This document shows positions 1-8,500 of a stretch of DNA of 64,000 bases, piece by piece; the stretch's first letter is position 1; every line of letters begins with the position of its first letter. This DNA is from DSXF01 sp964387495 (GTDB lineage: Bacteria > Chloroflexota > Anaerolineae > Anaerolineales > Villigracilaceae). Both the position numbers and the translations under genes were made by a program. The notes under the pieces were generated by a model that was given only the letters and a program-made list of their open reading frames with translations, did not search any database and was not told the origin of the DNA. The stretch lies in assembly GCA_964387495.1 (NCBI GenBank), contig CAYLXB010000002.1, forward strand, positions 59,397-123,396, read 5' to 3'.

Positions 1-51
1 CAGGCGGACTTTTGTATCATCCCACAGTATCCCCTCGAAACAAGCATAACC

Positions 52-1599
52 ATGGCTGACACGACCTTTTCCAAGCTCAAGGCTGCACTCAACTATTCAT
101 TTGTAGTTCTTCTGGCTGTTGCACCGATCATGGCTTTGAGAGCATTAAATGTGCGGGAAATCCCCCCGGTGGCAATGTACCGCCCCGCCCTCATTTCAAG
201 CATAATCTCCGTACTATTATGGCTGCTCTGCAGACAACTCATCAAAGACTCGGGGAGAGCGGCCATCTTTTCAGCCACATTCACCTTTTTGTTCCTGAGT
301 TATGGGCATTTTACAGGCCTGGTAAACGATGGAGATTCCTGGCTCAGCCACCTGGTTTTATGGGCCGGGCTTATTTCCCTGCCAACAGCACTGCAATGGA
401 TTGCGCAAAAATCCGTCACGGCCCGCACTTTTCTTACAACCGGCCTCAACGTCCTTGCCGTTGCCATGATCGCACAATCGGCTTATGAAATGGTCAAATA
501 TCCACTGGCCATCTCAAGGGCAATATCCGTAAACCCTATCGAATTTAGAGATATTGTTGCCGAAAAGCCGGATGTTTACTATATTATCCTGGATGCTTAC
601 ACGCGCGCAGATACTCTCCGGGAGATGGGGTTCAATAATACTCGCTTCGTTGAGGCTCTGGAGCAACGAGGATTTTATGTGGCCACCTGCAGCACCAGTA
701 ATTACAAATTTACGACACTCTCGCTTAGTTCTGCCCTAAATATGGATTACATGTGGGATGTCCTGCCGCACGAAAACGAAAACGACACCGGCAGCATCCC
801 CATTGATAAGTCCATCAAGCAAAACCGGGTACGGGATATCTTCACAGCCATGGGATACCAGACAGTTGCCTACGAGACGGGGTATCTATGGACAGAATGG
901 TATGATGCCGATCAATATTACCGTCCGAATTACAACGCTTTCTGGAACACTGATATTCAGCCTTTTGAGAGATTACTGATCCATACTTCCGGAATGAGAG
1001 CATTTCTGGACAAACAACTGGCCGGCTTCAGACTGGGTGATGTTTTCGCTTATCAGGCCCATGCTGTGCGCATCAAATATACATTCGAATCATTGGGAAA
1101 GCTTCCCACAACAGGCCAGCCAAAATTTGTCTTTGTTCATATCCTTGCTCCACACCCTCCTTACATCTTCAGGCCAGATGGCTCGCTTAATAAAGATGGA
1201 GACTACTTTGACTTGCCTAACGGGCTGTCAACGAATGATGAAAGAAACCGCATCGGGTATTTAAACGATGTGCAATTTGTAAATACGCGGGTACTAGAAG
1301 CCATTGACGCAATTTTGGAAAAATCATCAAGACCACCCATTATCATTATCCAGGGAGATCATGGCAGTTGGAATTCCACAGGACTGGATAAGTTCACCAT
1401 CTTAAATGCCTATTATCTGCCCAATAGCATGGATAGTCAACTGTATCCACAGATCACCCCGGTCAACAGTTTTCGGGTTGTGTTCAACCAGTATTTTAGG
1501 ATGGACTATCCATTGCTAAAAGATTTGAATATCAATGTTGACATTGGACGTCCATTCCGGAAACGGCTGGCGCCGCATATCCCTTCACCCTGTGATTAG
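52..1599 (+). CDS. Membrane-anchored alkaline-phosphatase-superfamily protein (sulfatase/phosphotransferase-like)
   Basis: 515 residues. The first ~145 are hydrophobic, with about four to five membrane segments. The rest is a soluble domain of the alkaline phosphatase/sulfatase fold: a metal-binding Asp in YYIILDAYTRAD, a Thr-rich nucleophile segment (KFTTLSLSSALN), APHPPY and a late QGDHGSW metal site. This layout is shared with envelope phosphoglycerol and phosphoethanolamine transferases and with uncharacterised Chloroflexota proteins; no Cys-x-Pro-x-Arg sulfatase signature is visible, so a sulfatase role is doubtful. The ATG at 52 lacks a clear Shine-Dalgarno, and the frame stays open to base 1, so the true start may lie outside the window. 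A hairpin terminator follows. The substrate is unknown. Confidence 0.75.
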   Translation: MADTTFSKLKAALNYSFVVLLAVAPIMALRALNVREIPPVAMYRPALISSIISVLLWLLCRQLIKDSGRAAIFSATFTFLFLSYGHFTGLVNDGDSWLSHLVLWAGLISLPTALQWIAQKSVTARTFLTTGLNVLAVAMIAQSAYEMVKYPLAISRAISVNPIEFRDIVAEKPDVYYIILDAYTRADTLREMGFNNTRFVEALEQRGFYVATCSTSNYKFTTLSLSSALNMDYMWDVLPHENENDTGSIPIDKSIKQNRVRDIFTAMGYQTVAYETGYLWTEWYDADQYYRPNYNAFWNTDIQPFERLLIHTSGMRAFLDKQLAGFRLGDVFAYQAHAVRIKYTFESLGKLPTTGQPKFVFVHILAPHPPYIFRPDGSLNKDGDYFDLPNGLSTNDERNRIGYLNDVQFVNTRVLEAIDAILEKSSRPPIIIIQGDHGSWNSTGLDKFTILNAYYLPNSMDSQLYPQITPVNSFRVVFNQYFRMDYPLLKDLNINVDIGRPFRKRLAPHIPSPCD

Positions 1600-1610
1600 C
1601 CCCTCCATAA

Positions 1611-1619
1611 TGGTATAAT
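1611..1619 (+). promoter_or_regulatory. Extended -10 promoter candidate for prfA
   Basis: TG-G-TATAAT lies just after the stop of the preceding gene, with no good -35 at 17 bases. A start about 7 bases downstream would put the hairpin at 1625-1647 at the very 5' end of the prfA leader. Sequence match only. Confidence 0.4.
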
Positions 1620-1624
1620 TTCTC

Positions 1625-1651
1625 AACGCGGCGCAAGGGGCCGCGTTTTAT
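1625..1651 (+). terminator. Hairpin terminator between the AP-superfamily gene and prfA
   Basis: AACGCGGC pairs perfectly with GCCGCGTT across a 7-base loop (1633-1639) and is followed by TTAT. It most likely ends the upstream transcript, but it could also be a 5' leader hairpin of prfA. Confidence 0.55.
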
Positions 1652-1673
1652 GTCGTCTTAAAGTAGGGAACCT

Positions 1674-2753
1674 ATGCTAGATAAACTTGCTGGAATTGAA
1701 GCTCATTATGAAGAACTCGGCCGTGAACTGGAGCAGGTGGGAAACGATTACCAACGTGCTGCAGAGATCAATAAAGAGCGCATTGACCTGGAGGTCATCG
1801 TTGATAAGGCACGCCAGTATCGCCAGGCGTTGAAACGGCTGGAGGAAGCACGGGAGCTTCTCGGCCCGGAGGGAGACGAGGAATTACGTCTGCTGGCCGA
1901 ATCCGAAGTTCAGGAATTGGAACCGCTGATCGAAAAACTGGAAGGGGAAATCAAAACCTTGCTGGTGCCCAAAGACCCACGGGATGAGAAGAATGTCATC
2001 GTTGAGGTCCGCGCCGGAACAGGCGGGGATGAGGCCGCATTGTTTGCCGCCGACCTGTTCCGCTTGTATACGCGCTATGCCGAGCGCCAGAACTGGAAAT
2101 CGGAGATCCTTTCCGAGAGCGCTATCGGTATTGGTGGCTACAAGGAAATCATCTTCGAAATCAAGGGGCGGGGCGCTTACTCAAAACTAAAATACGAGTC
2201 AGGGGTGCACCGTGTTCAGCGCATCCCTGTCACCGAATCTTCCGGGCGTATCCATACCTCGACTGCCACTGTAGCCGTGCTTGCTGAAGTGGATGATGTG
2301 GATATCGATATTCCGGATTCTGATATCGAAATCGAAGTCTACCGCTCATCTGGGGCGGGTGGTCAAAATGTTCAGAAGAACTCTACTGCTGTGCGGTTGT
2401 ACCACAAGCCAACCGGCATGGTTGTTACCTGCCAGGACGAGCGCTCGCAATTACAGAACAAACTACGAGCCATGTCGATCCTGCGTGCCCGTTTATACGA
2501 GATGGAAGAAGAGAAACGCCGTGCGGAAATGGAGGCAGACCGCCGTTCACAAGTGGGCAGTGGAGAAAGATCTGAAAAGATTCGTACCTACAACTACCCA
2601 CAAAACCGCGTTACCGACCACCGTATCGGTGTTTCTTCTTACAACCTACCAGCGGTCATGGCAGGCGATATTGACGAGTTCATCAGCGAACTCTCCACCC
2701 GGGATGAAGCCGAGCGTCTTTCATCATCGGGATACGAAGACGACAACGAATAG
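1674..2753 (+). CDS. prfA: Peptide chain release factor 1
   Basis: 359 residues, normal RF1 length. RF1 recognises UAA and UAG in the ribosomal A site and triggers peptidyl-tRNA hydrolysis. The GGQ catalytic motif is at residues 229-231 in RSSGAGGQNVQKN, and the codon-reading tripeptide is Pro-Val-Thr (185-187), the RF1 P-x-T form rather than the SPF of RF2. The ATG at 1674 follows a purine-rich AAAGTAGGGA. After GGQ the sequence reads NVQ instead of the usual HVN, a minor variation. The gene for its Gln methyltransferase, prmC, is 3 kb downstream, separated by two transporter-type genes. Confidence 0.97.
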   Translation: MLDKLAGIEAHYEELGRELEQVGNDYQRAAEINKERIDLEVIVDKARQYRQALKRLEEARELLGPEGDEELRLLAESEVQELEPLIEKLEGEIKTLLVPKDPRDEKNVIVEVRAGTGGDEAALFAADLFRLYTRYAERQNWKSEILSESAIGIGGYKEIIFEIKGRGAYSKLKYESGVHRVQRIPVTESSGRIHTSTATVAVLAEVDDVDIDIPDSDIEIEVYRSSGAGGQNVQKNSTAVRLYHKPTGMVVTCQDERSQLQNKLRAMSILRARLYEMEEEKRRAEMEADRRSQVGSGERSEKIRTYNYPQNRVTDHRIGVSSYNLPAVMAGDIDEFISELSTRDEAERLSSSGYEDDNE

Positions 2754-2789
2754 TAAATAAGCCTAACCGTATTCGAGGGGCACATACCC

Positions 2790-4916
2790 ATGCCTGACCA
2801 AAAACGATTTCCCCTGCCCTTTCGGCTGCTGGCAATTTGCCTGATCGTGTTTCTGGCCTGGGTAATGCGCGCCCGCGCCGTGGAACTGCTGCCGGCCGAT
2901 TATGACGAAGATGACTATCTGCGCGCTGCTCAGGAATATGCGGCCGTCTTCCGGTCTGGCCAGTGGAGCGAACTGGGCGAATACAACTATATTCCAGAGC
3001 ACCCCCCCTTGGCTAAAATTTTATCCGGACTGGCTATTGCACAGGATCCCGAAGTTGCGCTCATCCCCGAGCGCCCCACAACAGCCCAGCCGGATTCCAA
3101 CCTGCCGCAGCCTCACTTGAAGCATGCCCGCGGTCTCAACGCCATACTTGGTACCCTGACGGTGCTGGTGACGACTCTGCTCAACCCACTGGCAGGCTTG
3201 ATGCTGGCCACACACACCTATACGATCAAGTATGTCTCACAGGTCATGCTCGAAGCCCTGCCGGCACTGACCAGCCTGCTGTCAGTAGTCTGTTACGCCC
3301 GTTCAAAACAAAGCCGCGTCCCTGGAAAAACATATACCTGGCTGGCACTCTCTGCCATTTTCTTGGGTCTGACAGCAGCCTCAAAATACCTTTATGCCGT
3401 GGTGGGGTTTGCCATTCTGGTTGACTGGTTCCTGGAAAACAGACGCAATAAAACATTGACCCGCTTCTTCGGCCTGGCTCTGACCTGGGGGATGGTATCT
3501 CTGGGGATGTTTTTTCTGTTCTACCCTTATTTGTGGCAGGATCCGCTAAACCGGCTAAAAGAGTCGGTTTTTGACCTGGCCGGATATGCCGGAGCTGCAT
3601 CCGAAGTCGAGCGGGCAAACTATCCAGTCTGGCAGCCATTCATCTGGTTAAGCACCAGCGTTGCCTGGCACCCGGGCGTTTTCTGGGTCTCTGCGGATGG
3701 GCTAATCACCCTGCTGGCTGCCTTCGGGGTTCGCCGGTTGTGGCGTGAGGGGCGCGTCTACGCCCTGTGGCTTGGTCTTGCTCTGCTAACCCTCCTGCTC
3801 TGGCGGACCAAATGGCCGCAATATATCCTGGTTCTTACTGTACCCCTGTGTCTGTCCGCTGCCGCAGGAATAAAGTCCATTTATGAGAAGGCCTGGCAGG
3901 GGTGGAAAGAACGAGCCATCCGGCAAAAAGCTTCAAACCGGCCCTACAACCGGAAAGAGGCACTAAACTCCTTGCCCTGGCTGTTACCCGGTCTGATCGC
4001 GCTGCTGTTTCTGGCCCTATACCCAATGATTTACCAGATTGCCATTTCCCTGACCGACCTGAACATCACTTCGCTCCGAGATGGGTTCAACGGTGGTGTA
4101 TGGAGAGCAGCTTGGCTGGGCCTCACAGGGCAAATGAAAGCAGTCCAATTTGATCCGTTTGCTGCAGTACCATCAACGGTCAGGGAAGTACGCTATGTTG
4201 GGCCAATGCTGCTGACATCGCTGTTGTCGCAACTGGGCGGGGTCATCTTCTTCGACATTTTGTGGACTGTCCTGTCAATTATACTCCAGGCGGCGCTGGG
4301 CATCGGTGTGGCCCTCATGCTTCACCAACGGGGTGTCAAACTCTCCACCCTATGGCAGACCATTTTCGTCCTGCCATGGGCTGTCCCGGAATTCATCGGC
4401 GCCCTGATCTGGCTGAGAGTCCTGGAGCCAACCGTCGGCTGGTACAGTGTGGCTGTCCCAGCCGAAGCGCGCACTGCCATTTCCTTTGATAATCCAAACT
4501 ATGCCTTGGTCGCCCTCCTCATATCCGCCACCTGGTATGGATTCCCGTTTTTTATGATGGCGGCCTCTGCAAGCCTGAAGTATATCCCGCTGCAGGTATA
4601 TGACGCGGCTGCCATCGACGGTGCGAATACCTGGACCACGTTACGCTATATAACCTGGCCACTCTTGGTGCCGCTACTCGTCCCGGCCATTATTATCCGC
4701 AGTATCTTTGCCTTTAACCAGTTCTACTTATTCTTTGTCATGCCGGTCGAATTCCCAATGATTACGCTGACGACGATATCTTATGTTGTGTTCAACTATC
4801 TTAACCAATATGCCGCCTCCGCAGTGATCAACTTGGTGAATATCGTCGTATTGATCGGCTTCCTGGTTCTGTTTAACCGCTGGCAACGGGCAGCAGAAGG
4901 AGTAAAGGGTGAATAA
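2790..4916 (+). CDS. Fusion protein: GT-C family glycosyltransferase + MalF-type ABC sugar permease
   Basis: 708 residues in one open frame. Residues 1-365 resemble dolichyl-phosphate-mannose/ArnT-type GT-C glycosyltransferases: an acidic DYDEDDYLRA motif near residue 38 after the first membrane segment, EHPPLAK at 70-76, and many further membrane helices ending in the typical WPQYILVLTVPL. After a basic linker (about 365-395), residues 395-708 are a six-helix MalF-like permease with the EAA loop (YDAAAIDGANTWTT, near 604-617) that docks an ABC ATPase. The next gene overlaps it by 8 bases and encodes the MalG partner, so the permease half is probably functional. No solute-binding protein or ATPase gene is adjacent. 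Known: lipid-linked sugar transfer and sugar uptake are normally separate machines. Inferred: the two are physically coupled here. Confidence 0.85.
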   Translation: MPDQKRFPLPFRLLAICLIVFLAWVMRARAVELLPADYDEDDYLRAAQEYAAVFRSGQWSELGEYNYIPEHPPLAKILSGLAIAQDPEVALIPERPTTAQPDSNLPQPHLKHARGLNAILGTLTVLVTTLLNPLAGLMLATHTYTIKYVSQVMLEALPALTSLLSVVCYARSKQSRVPGKTYTWLALSAIFLGLTAASKYLYAVVGFAILVDWFLENRRNKTLTRFFGLALTWGMVSLGMFFLFYPYLWQDPLNRLKESVFDLAGYAGAASEVERANYPVWQPFIWLSTSVAWHPGVFWVSADGLITLLAAFGVRRLWREGRVYALWLGLALLTLLLWRTKWPQYILVLTVPLCLSAAAGIKSIYEKAWQGWKERAIRQKASNRPYNRKEALNSLPWLLPGLIALLFLALYPMIYQIAISLTDLNITSLRDGFNGGVWRAAWLGLTGQMKAVQFDPFAAVPSTVREVRYVGPMLLTSLLSQLGGVIFFDILWTVLSIILQAALGIGVALMLHQRGVKLSTLWQTIFVLPWAVPEFIGALIWLRVLEPTVGWYSVAVPAEARTAISFDNPNYALVALLISATWYGFPFFMMAASASLKYIPLQVYDAAAIDGANTWTTLRYITWPLLVPLLVPAIIIRSIFAFNQFYLFFVMPVEFPMITLTTISYVVFNYLNQYAASAVINLVNIVVLIGFLVLFNRWQRAAEGVKGE

Positions 4917-5751
4917 GATCCGTCCCTGGCAACAACTGTTCTATCAGTTGGGGTTCCTGCTCATTGCCCTGTATGTCCTAGTACCCATTTGGGGTATGCT
5001 TTATCTGGCTTTTGATGGCGGGATCATCGGCTGGCCAACCGACTTCCGTATGTGGCCCAAAGAACCAACTTTTGATGTATTTATCACCATGTGGAATCGC
5101 TCTGGACAGACTCTGCCATTCCTGGATACATTACGCAACAGCCTGATTGTTTCTCTTGGTGCCGCGCTGCTTTCGACCGGCCTGGGAACCAGCATGGCCT
5201 ATGCCTTTGCCCGTTTCCGCTTTCCTGGCCGCCAGGCAGGATTGTTTGGTTTGCTGGCAGGCACCCTGCTGCCGCCAGTTGCACTGATGACACCGCTCTA
5301 TATTCTCCTGCGCAGCCTGAGCCTGCAGACATCCCTGTTGGCAATCACCATTGTATATACTTCTTTCGCCATGCCATTTTGTATCTGGAATATGCGCGCC
5401 GCCTTCCAGGCCATCCCCAAAGAGCTGGAAGAAGCTGCCTTTCTTGACGGGGCAGGGCATTTTATCACCTTCTGGCGGGTCAGCCTGCCGCTGGCCCTGC
5501 CGGCCATTGCCATTGCGGCCCTGGTTGCCTTCCTGCTGGGGTACTCAGAATTTGCCATGGGATGGCTTTTCGTACAAAAACCGGAAAATGTGACTCTGGC
5601 CATGGCGATTTCCGGCATTCTGACCAGCAGCCAGCGCGCCTGGTCCTGGTTGGCTGCGCTCTCTGTGCTAATGAGCCTTCCAGTAGTCGTACTTTTCATC
5701 ATCTTGCGGCGTTCCCTGCTCGAGCGCCTATCCGTTGGAACAATTGAGTAA
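4909..5751 (+). CDS. ABC sugar transporter permease, MalG type
   Basis: 280 residues, the usual length for the second permease of carbohydrate ABC importers. Six membrane helices; the EAA motif (IPKELEEAAFLDGAGH) lies near residue 160 and is followed by WRVSLPLALP. The GTG start at 4909 overlaps the fusion gene by 8 bases and is preceded by GAAGGAG, implying coupled translation. It should dimerise with the permease half of the upstream fusion. The ATPase and binding protein must come from elsewhere in the genome (a shared MsmX-type ATPase would be usual). The stop is 3 bases before prmC. Confidence 0.92.
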   Translation: MNKIRPWQQLFYQLGFLLIALYVLVPIWGMLYLAFDGGIIGWPTDFRMWPKEPTFDVFITMWNRSGQTLPFLDTLRNSLIVSLGAALLSTGLGTSMAYAFARFRFPGRQAGLFGLLAGTLLPPVALMTPLYILLRSLSLQTSLLAITIVYTSFAMPFCIWNMRAAFQAIPKELEEAAFLDGAGHFITFWRVSLPLALPAIAIAALVAFLLGYSEFAMGWLFVQKPENVTLAMAISGILTSSQRAWSWLAALSVLMSLPVVVLFIILRRSLLERLSVGTIE

Positions 5752-5754
5752 ATC

Positions 5755-6615
5755 ATGATTGAGAATATTTTGGATTTTATGTCCGAGAAGATTGCCGCGC
5801 ACACCGATACCCCTGAACTTGATGCACAAGTATTACTCGCAGAAATAACCGGTAAGCCCCGCACTTGGCTGCTGGCACACCCAAAGATATCTCTAACCAA
5901 ATCCCAACAGATTGCCGTACAGCAAGCCATTTCCAAAATCGAAGATGGACTGCCGCTTCCCTATGTACTCGGCCACTGGGAATTTTTTGGTCTGGATTTC
6001 AATATTTCGCCCAATACACTCATTCCGCGCCCGGAGACTGAACTGCTGGTAGAACGCGCCAAAACCTGGCTTCAGGCCGCTCCACACCGCCGCACGGTAG
6101 CCGACGTGGGCACTGGCTGTGGGTGTATCGCGGTCGCACTGGCCAAACATATTCCGGATTTGTGGGTAATTGCAACTGACATTTCCCGGACAGCATTGAA
6201 AATCGCCAGGAAAAATGTGCGCCGGCATAAGGTTCAAGACAGAGTCGACCTCATCCAATGCGACCTGCTGCCTCCTCATTATGACCCTCTGGCCACCCAA
6301 AACCATTTCGACCTGATCTGCGCCAACCTGCCCTACATTCCTTCAAATATCCTGCTTGACCTGCCCATATTCGGACGTGAACCATCGCTGGCGCTGGATG
6401 GCGGCGAGGATGGTCTGGATCAGATCCGCCGACTGTTGGCCATTGCACCAGACTGGCTGGCTCCGGGCGGAGCCATCTTCCTGGAAATTGAAGCCTCCCA
6501 AGGACCTGCCATGCTTGGCCTGGCATACGATATGTTCAGCAGGGCACACATCAGCCTGGAGAAAGACCTCTCGGGTCGCGACCGGCTGGTCAGAATCCAA
6601 ATGGGAGAATTGTAA
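5755..6615 (+). CDS. prmC: Release factor glutamine methyltransferase
   Basis: 286 residues. PrmC (HemK) uses S-adenosylmethionine to methylate the Gln of the GGQ motif of RF1 and RF2. Seen: an N-terminal helical domain, PRPETELLVE at 92-100, the SAM-binding loop DVGTGCG at 117-123, and the Gln-binding motif as NLPY at 191-194, an accepted variant of NPPY. It starts 3 bases after the MalG-type gene, so it is probably in the same transcript as prfA, with the transporter genes inserted between enzyme and substrate genes. Confidence 0.95.
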   Translation: MIENILDFMSEKIAAHTDTPELDAQVLLAEITGKPRTWLLAHPKISLTKSQQIAVQQAISKIEDGLPLPYVLGHWEFFGLDFNISPNTLIPRPETELLVERAKTWLQAAPHRRTVADVGTGCGCIAVALAKHIPDLWVIATDISRTALKIARKNVRRHKVQDRVDLIQCDLLPPHYDPLATQNHFDLICANLPYIPSNILLDLPIFGREPSLALDGGEDGLDQIRRLLAIAPDWLAPGGAIFLEIEASQGPAMLGLAYDMFSRAHISLEKDLSGRDRLVRIQMGEL

Positions 6616-6672
6616 GCAACCAGCCTCCCTGACAGCCATCCGGGAGGTCCCCCGGGCACGCTAATCATCACA

Positions 6673-6681
6673 TGGTACAAT
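6673..6681 (+). promoter_or_regulatory. Extended -10 element for leaderless tsaC
   Basis: TG-G-TACAAT ends 7 bases before the ATG at 6689. Initiation 6-7 bases downstream would begin the message at or next to the start codon, fitting the absence of a Shine-Dalgarno. No -35 is recognisable. Inference from sequence only. Confidence 0.4.
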
Positions 6682-6688
6682 CCGACGG

Positions 6689-7315
6689 ATGAAAACCCAA
6701 CTCATTCCTGCAGAATATCCGCAGGCCCTGACGCGCAGCCTGGAAATCTTACAAGCTGGGGGGTTGGTGGCTTTCCCAACCGATACCGTTTATGGCGTCG
6801 GTGCACTGGCTTTCAACGCCGACGCCGTGGAAAGCATCTATGCGGCCAAAGAACGGCCCAACGAGAAAGCCATCCCGGTTCTTCTGGGGGATTTGGCTGA
6901 TCTACAAAAACTAACTCTGATAATACCGAATATGGCACTAACCCTGGCAGCCCAATTCTGGCCCGGGGCACTAACCCTCGTCATCCAAAAACACCCTGCT
7001 CTCCCTGAAGCCGTTTCCAATATATCCACCGTGGGCGTGCGCGTGCCTGATCACCCGCTGGCGCGCGCCCTGTTGCGTGCTGCTGGACCGCTGGCTGTAA
7101 CTTCAGCCAACCGCTCTGGCCAGCCCAGCCCTTCCACAGCGCAGGAGGTAATGGCACAGCTTGGCGGACGGGTCGCGCTGATCTTGGACGGCGGCAAAAC
7201 TCCCGGCGGTATCCCGTCCACAGTCGTGGACTGCACCGGGGCAGAGCCAAAGATACTGCGAGAGGGACCACTCTCAGAACAACAGATCCTGGAAGCGCTT
7301 GGCATCGGGCGCTAA
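6689..7315 (+). CDS. tsaC: L-threonylcarbamoyladenylate synthase (Sua5/YrdC/TsaC)
   Basis: 208 residues, the short YrdC-domain form. It makes threonylcarbamoyl-AMP from Thr, bicarbonate and ATP for the t6A37 modification of ANN-decoding tRNAs. Seen: GGLVAFPTDTVYGVG near residue 25, AAKERPNEKAIPVLL, VGVRVPDHPLAR and TSANRSGQPSP. The partner that transfers the group, TsaD, is encoded convergently just downstream. The ATG at 6689 lacks a Shine-Dalgarno and lies right behind a -10-like element, suggesting leaderless translation. Confidence 0.95.
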   Translation: MKTQLIPAEYPQALTRSLEILQAGGLVAFPTDTVYGVGALAFNADAVESIYAAKERPNEKAIPVLLGDLADLQKLTLIIPNMALTLAAQFWPGALTLVIQKHPALPEAVSNISTVGVRVPDHPLARALLRAAGPLAVTSANRSGQPSPSTAQEVMAQLGGRVALILDGGKTPGGIPSTVVDCTGAEPKILREGPLSEQQILEALGIGR

Positions 7316-7400
7316 CTGCCAGGATTCTCACCAAACTCTTATTCTTTGCTCAGATACTTTTTAACTCGTCACGTATAATGAAATTGCATTCTCCTTATGA

Positions 7401-7440
7401 CAAACCCCGCTTTGACCTGGGCCGGTCGAAGCGGGGTTTG
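7401..7440. terminator. Bidirectional hairpin between convergent tsaC and tsaD
   Basis: A 17-bp stem (7401-7417 with 7424-7440), one G-T wobble, and a 6-base loop. It lies between two convergent genes. There is no strong T tract on either side, but its stability and position fit a shared transcription end. Confidence 0.7.
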
Positions 7441-7465
7441 GGATTAATCAAGTGAAAGGTGTGTT

Positions 7466-8500
7466 TCAGGACAGCGGCCAAGTAGGCAGGGCATCAATAT
7501 CCAGTTTGCTGGTGTGCCCGTGAGCGTAACGGAAGTAGCCGGCCGCAGCAATCATGGCAGCATTATCGGTACACAGCGAGAGCGGGGGAATATTGACAGG
7601 AAATTCCATTTGAGCACACATGGCATTGCGCAGGGCACGGTTGGCCGAGACACCACCCGCCACCAGAATCTCTTTGGCACCAAATTTGCGGGCAGCTTCA
7701 ACAGTCTTGGTCACGAGCACATCCACCACTGCGGTTTGGAAGGAGGCTGCCAAATCCGCCAAAGGCAGGGAAAGACCTTCCGACTCCAGTTTGCGGACTT
7801 CCTTCAACACAGCTGTTTTAAGGCCGCTAAAGGAAAAGTTCCAGGTGCCCTCAAGCCAGGCACGTGGAAATTTGAAGCGCTCCAGGTTGCCTTGCTGGGC
7901 AGTTTCTTGAATAAGCGGCCCGCCGGGATAACCCAAACCAATCAGCCGCGCCACCTTATCAAACGCTTCGCCGGCAGCATCATCCAGGGTCGCTCCGAGT
8001 CGCCTGTAATTCAGGTGCGACTCCATCAGGTTAAGTTCGGTGTGCCCGCCAGAAACAAGCAAGGCCATCAGGGGAAACTGTGGTTCGGGCGGAATGCTGT
8101 CACCGGCATTATGCACCCAGGCAGAATAAATATGACCCTCCAGATGGTTGACACCCACCAGCGGCAGGCCAGTGCCAAGAGCCAAGCCTTTGGCTACATT
8201 TATACCCACCACCAGCGAACCTGCCAGGCCAGGGCCGCGCGTGACGGCAATGGCGTCCACATCCAAAAGAGACAGATGCGCCTGGGCCAACGTCTGTTCA
8301 ACCACCGGCACCACCGAGAGCACGTGCTGGCGGGATGCCACTTCAGGGAAGACGCCTCCATAGCGGGCATGAACTTTCATCTGAGAGGCAACTGTGGATG
8401 CCAGCAGAACACGGCCGTTTTCAAGCACCGCGCAGGCAGTCTCGTCACAGGAAGTTTCCACAGCCAGGATTCGAGCGGGAGGCAGACTCACATTTTCCAC
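7466..8500 (-). CDS. tsaD: tRNA N6-adenosine threonylcarbamoyltransferase
   Basis: 344 residues, normal for the Kae1/Gcp/TsaD family. It transfers the threonylcarbamoyl group to A37 of tRNA, acting with TsaB and TsaE. The ASKHA fold starts with ILAVETSCDETACA; the metal-binding His pair is in VNHLEGHIYSAW (H119, H123); SGGHTEL and the late GGVSANRALR are present. The start is GTG at 8500, overlapping the M24 peptidase stop by 13 bases; a second GTG at 8491, overlapping by only 4 bases, is equally plausible. tsaB and tsaE are not in the window. Confidence 0.95.
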   Translation of the reverse strand: MENVSLPPARILAVETSCDETACAVLENGRVLLASTVASQMKVHARYGGVFPEVASRQHVLSVVPVVEQTLAQAHLSLLDVDAIAVTRGPGLAGSLVVGINVAKGLALGTGLPLVGVNHLEGHIYSAWVHNAGDSIPPEPQFPLMALLVSGGHTELNLMESHLNYRRLGATLDDAAGEAFDKVARLIGLGYPGGPLIQETAQQGNLERFKFPRAWLEGTWNFSFSGLKTAVLKEVRKLESEGLSLPLADLAASFQTAVVDVLVTKTVEAARKFGAKEILVAGGVSANRALRNAMCAQMEFPVNIPPLSLCTDNAAMIAAAGYFRYAHGHTSKLDIDALPTWPLS

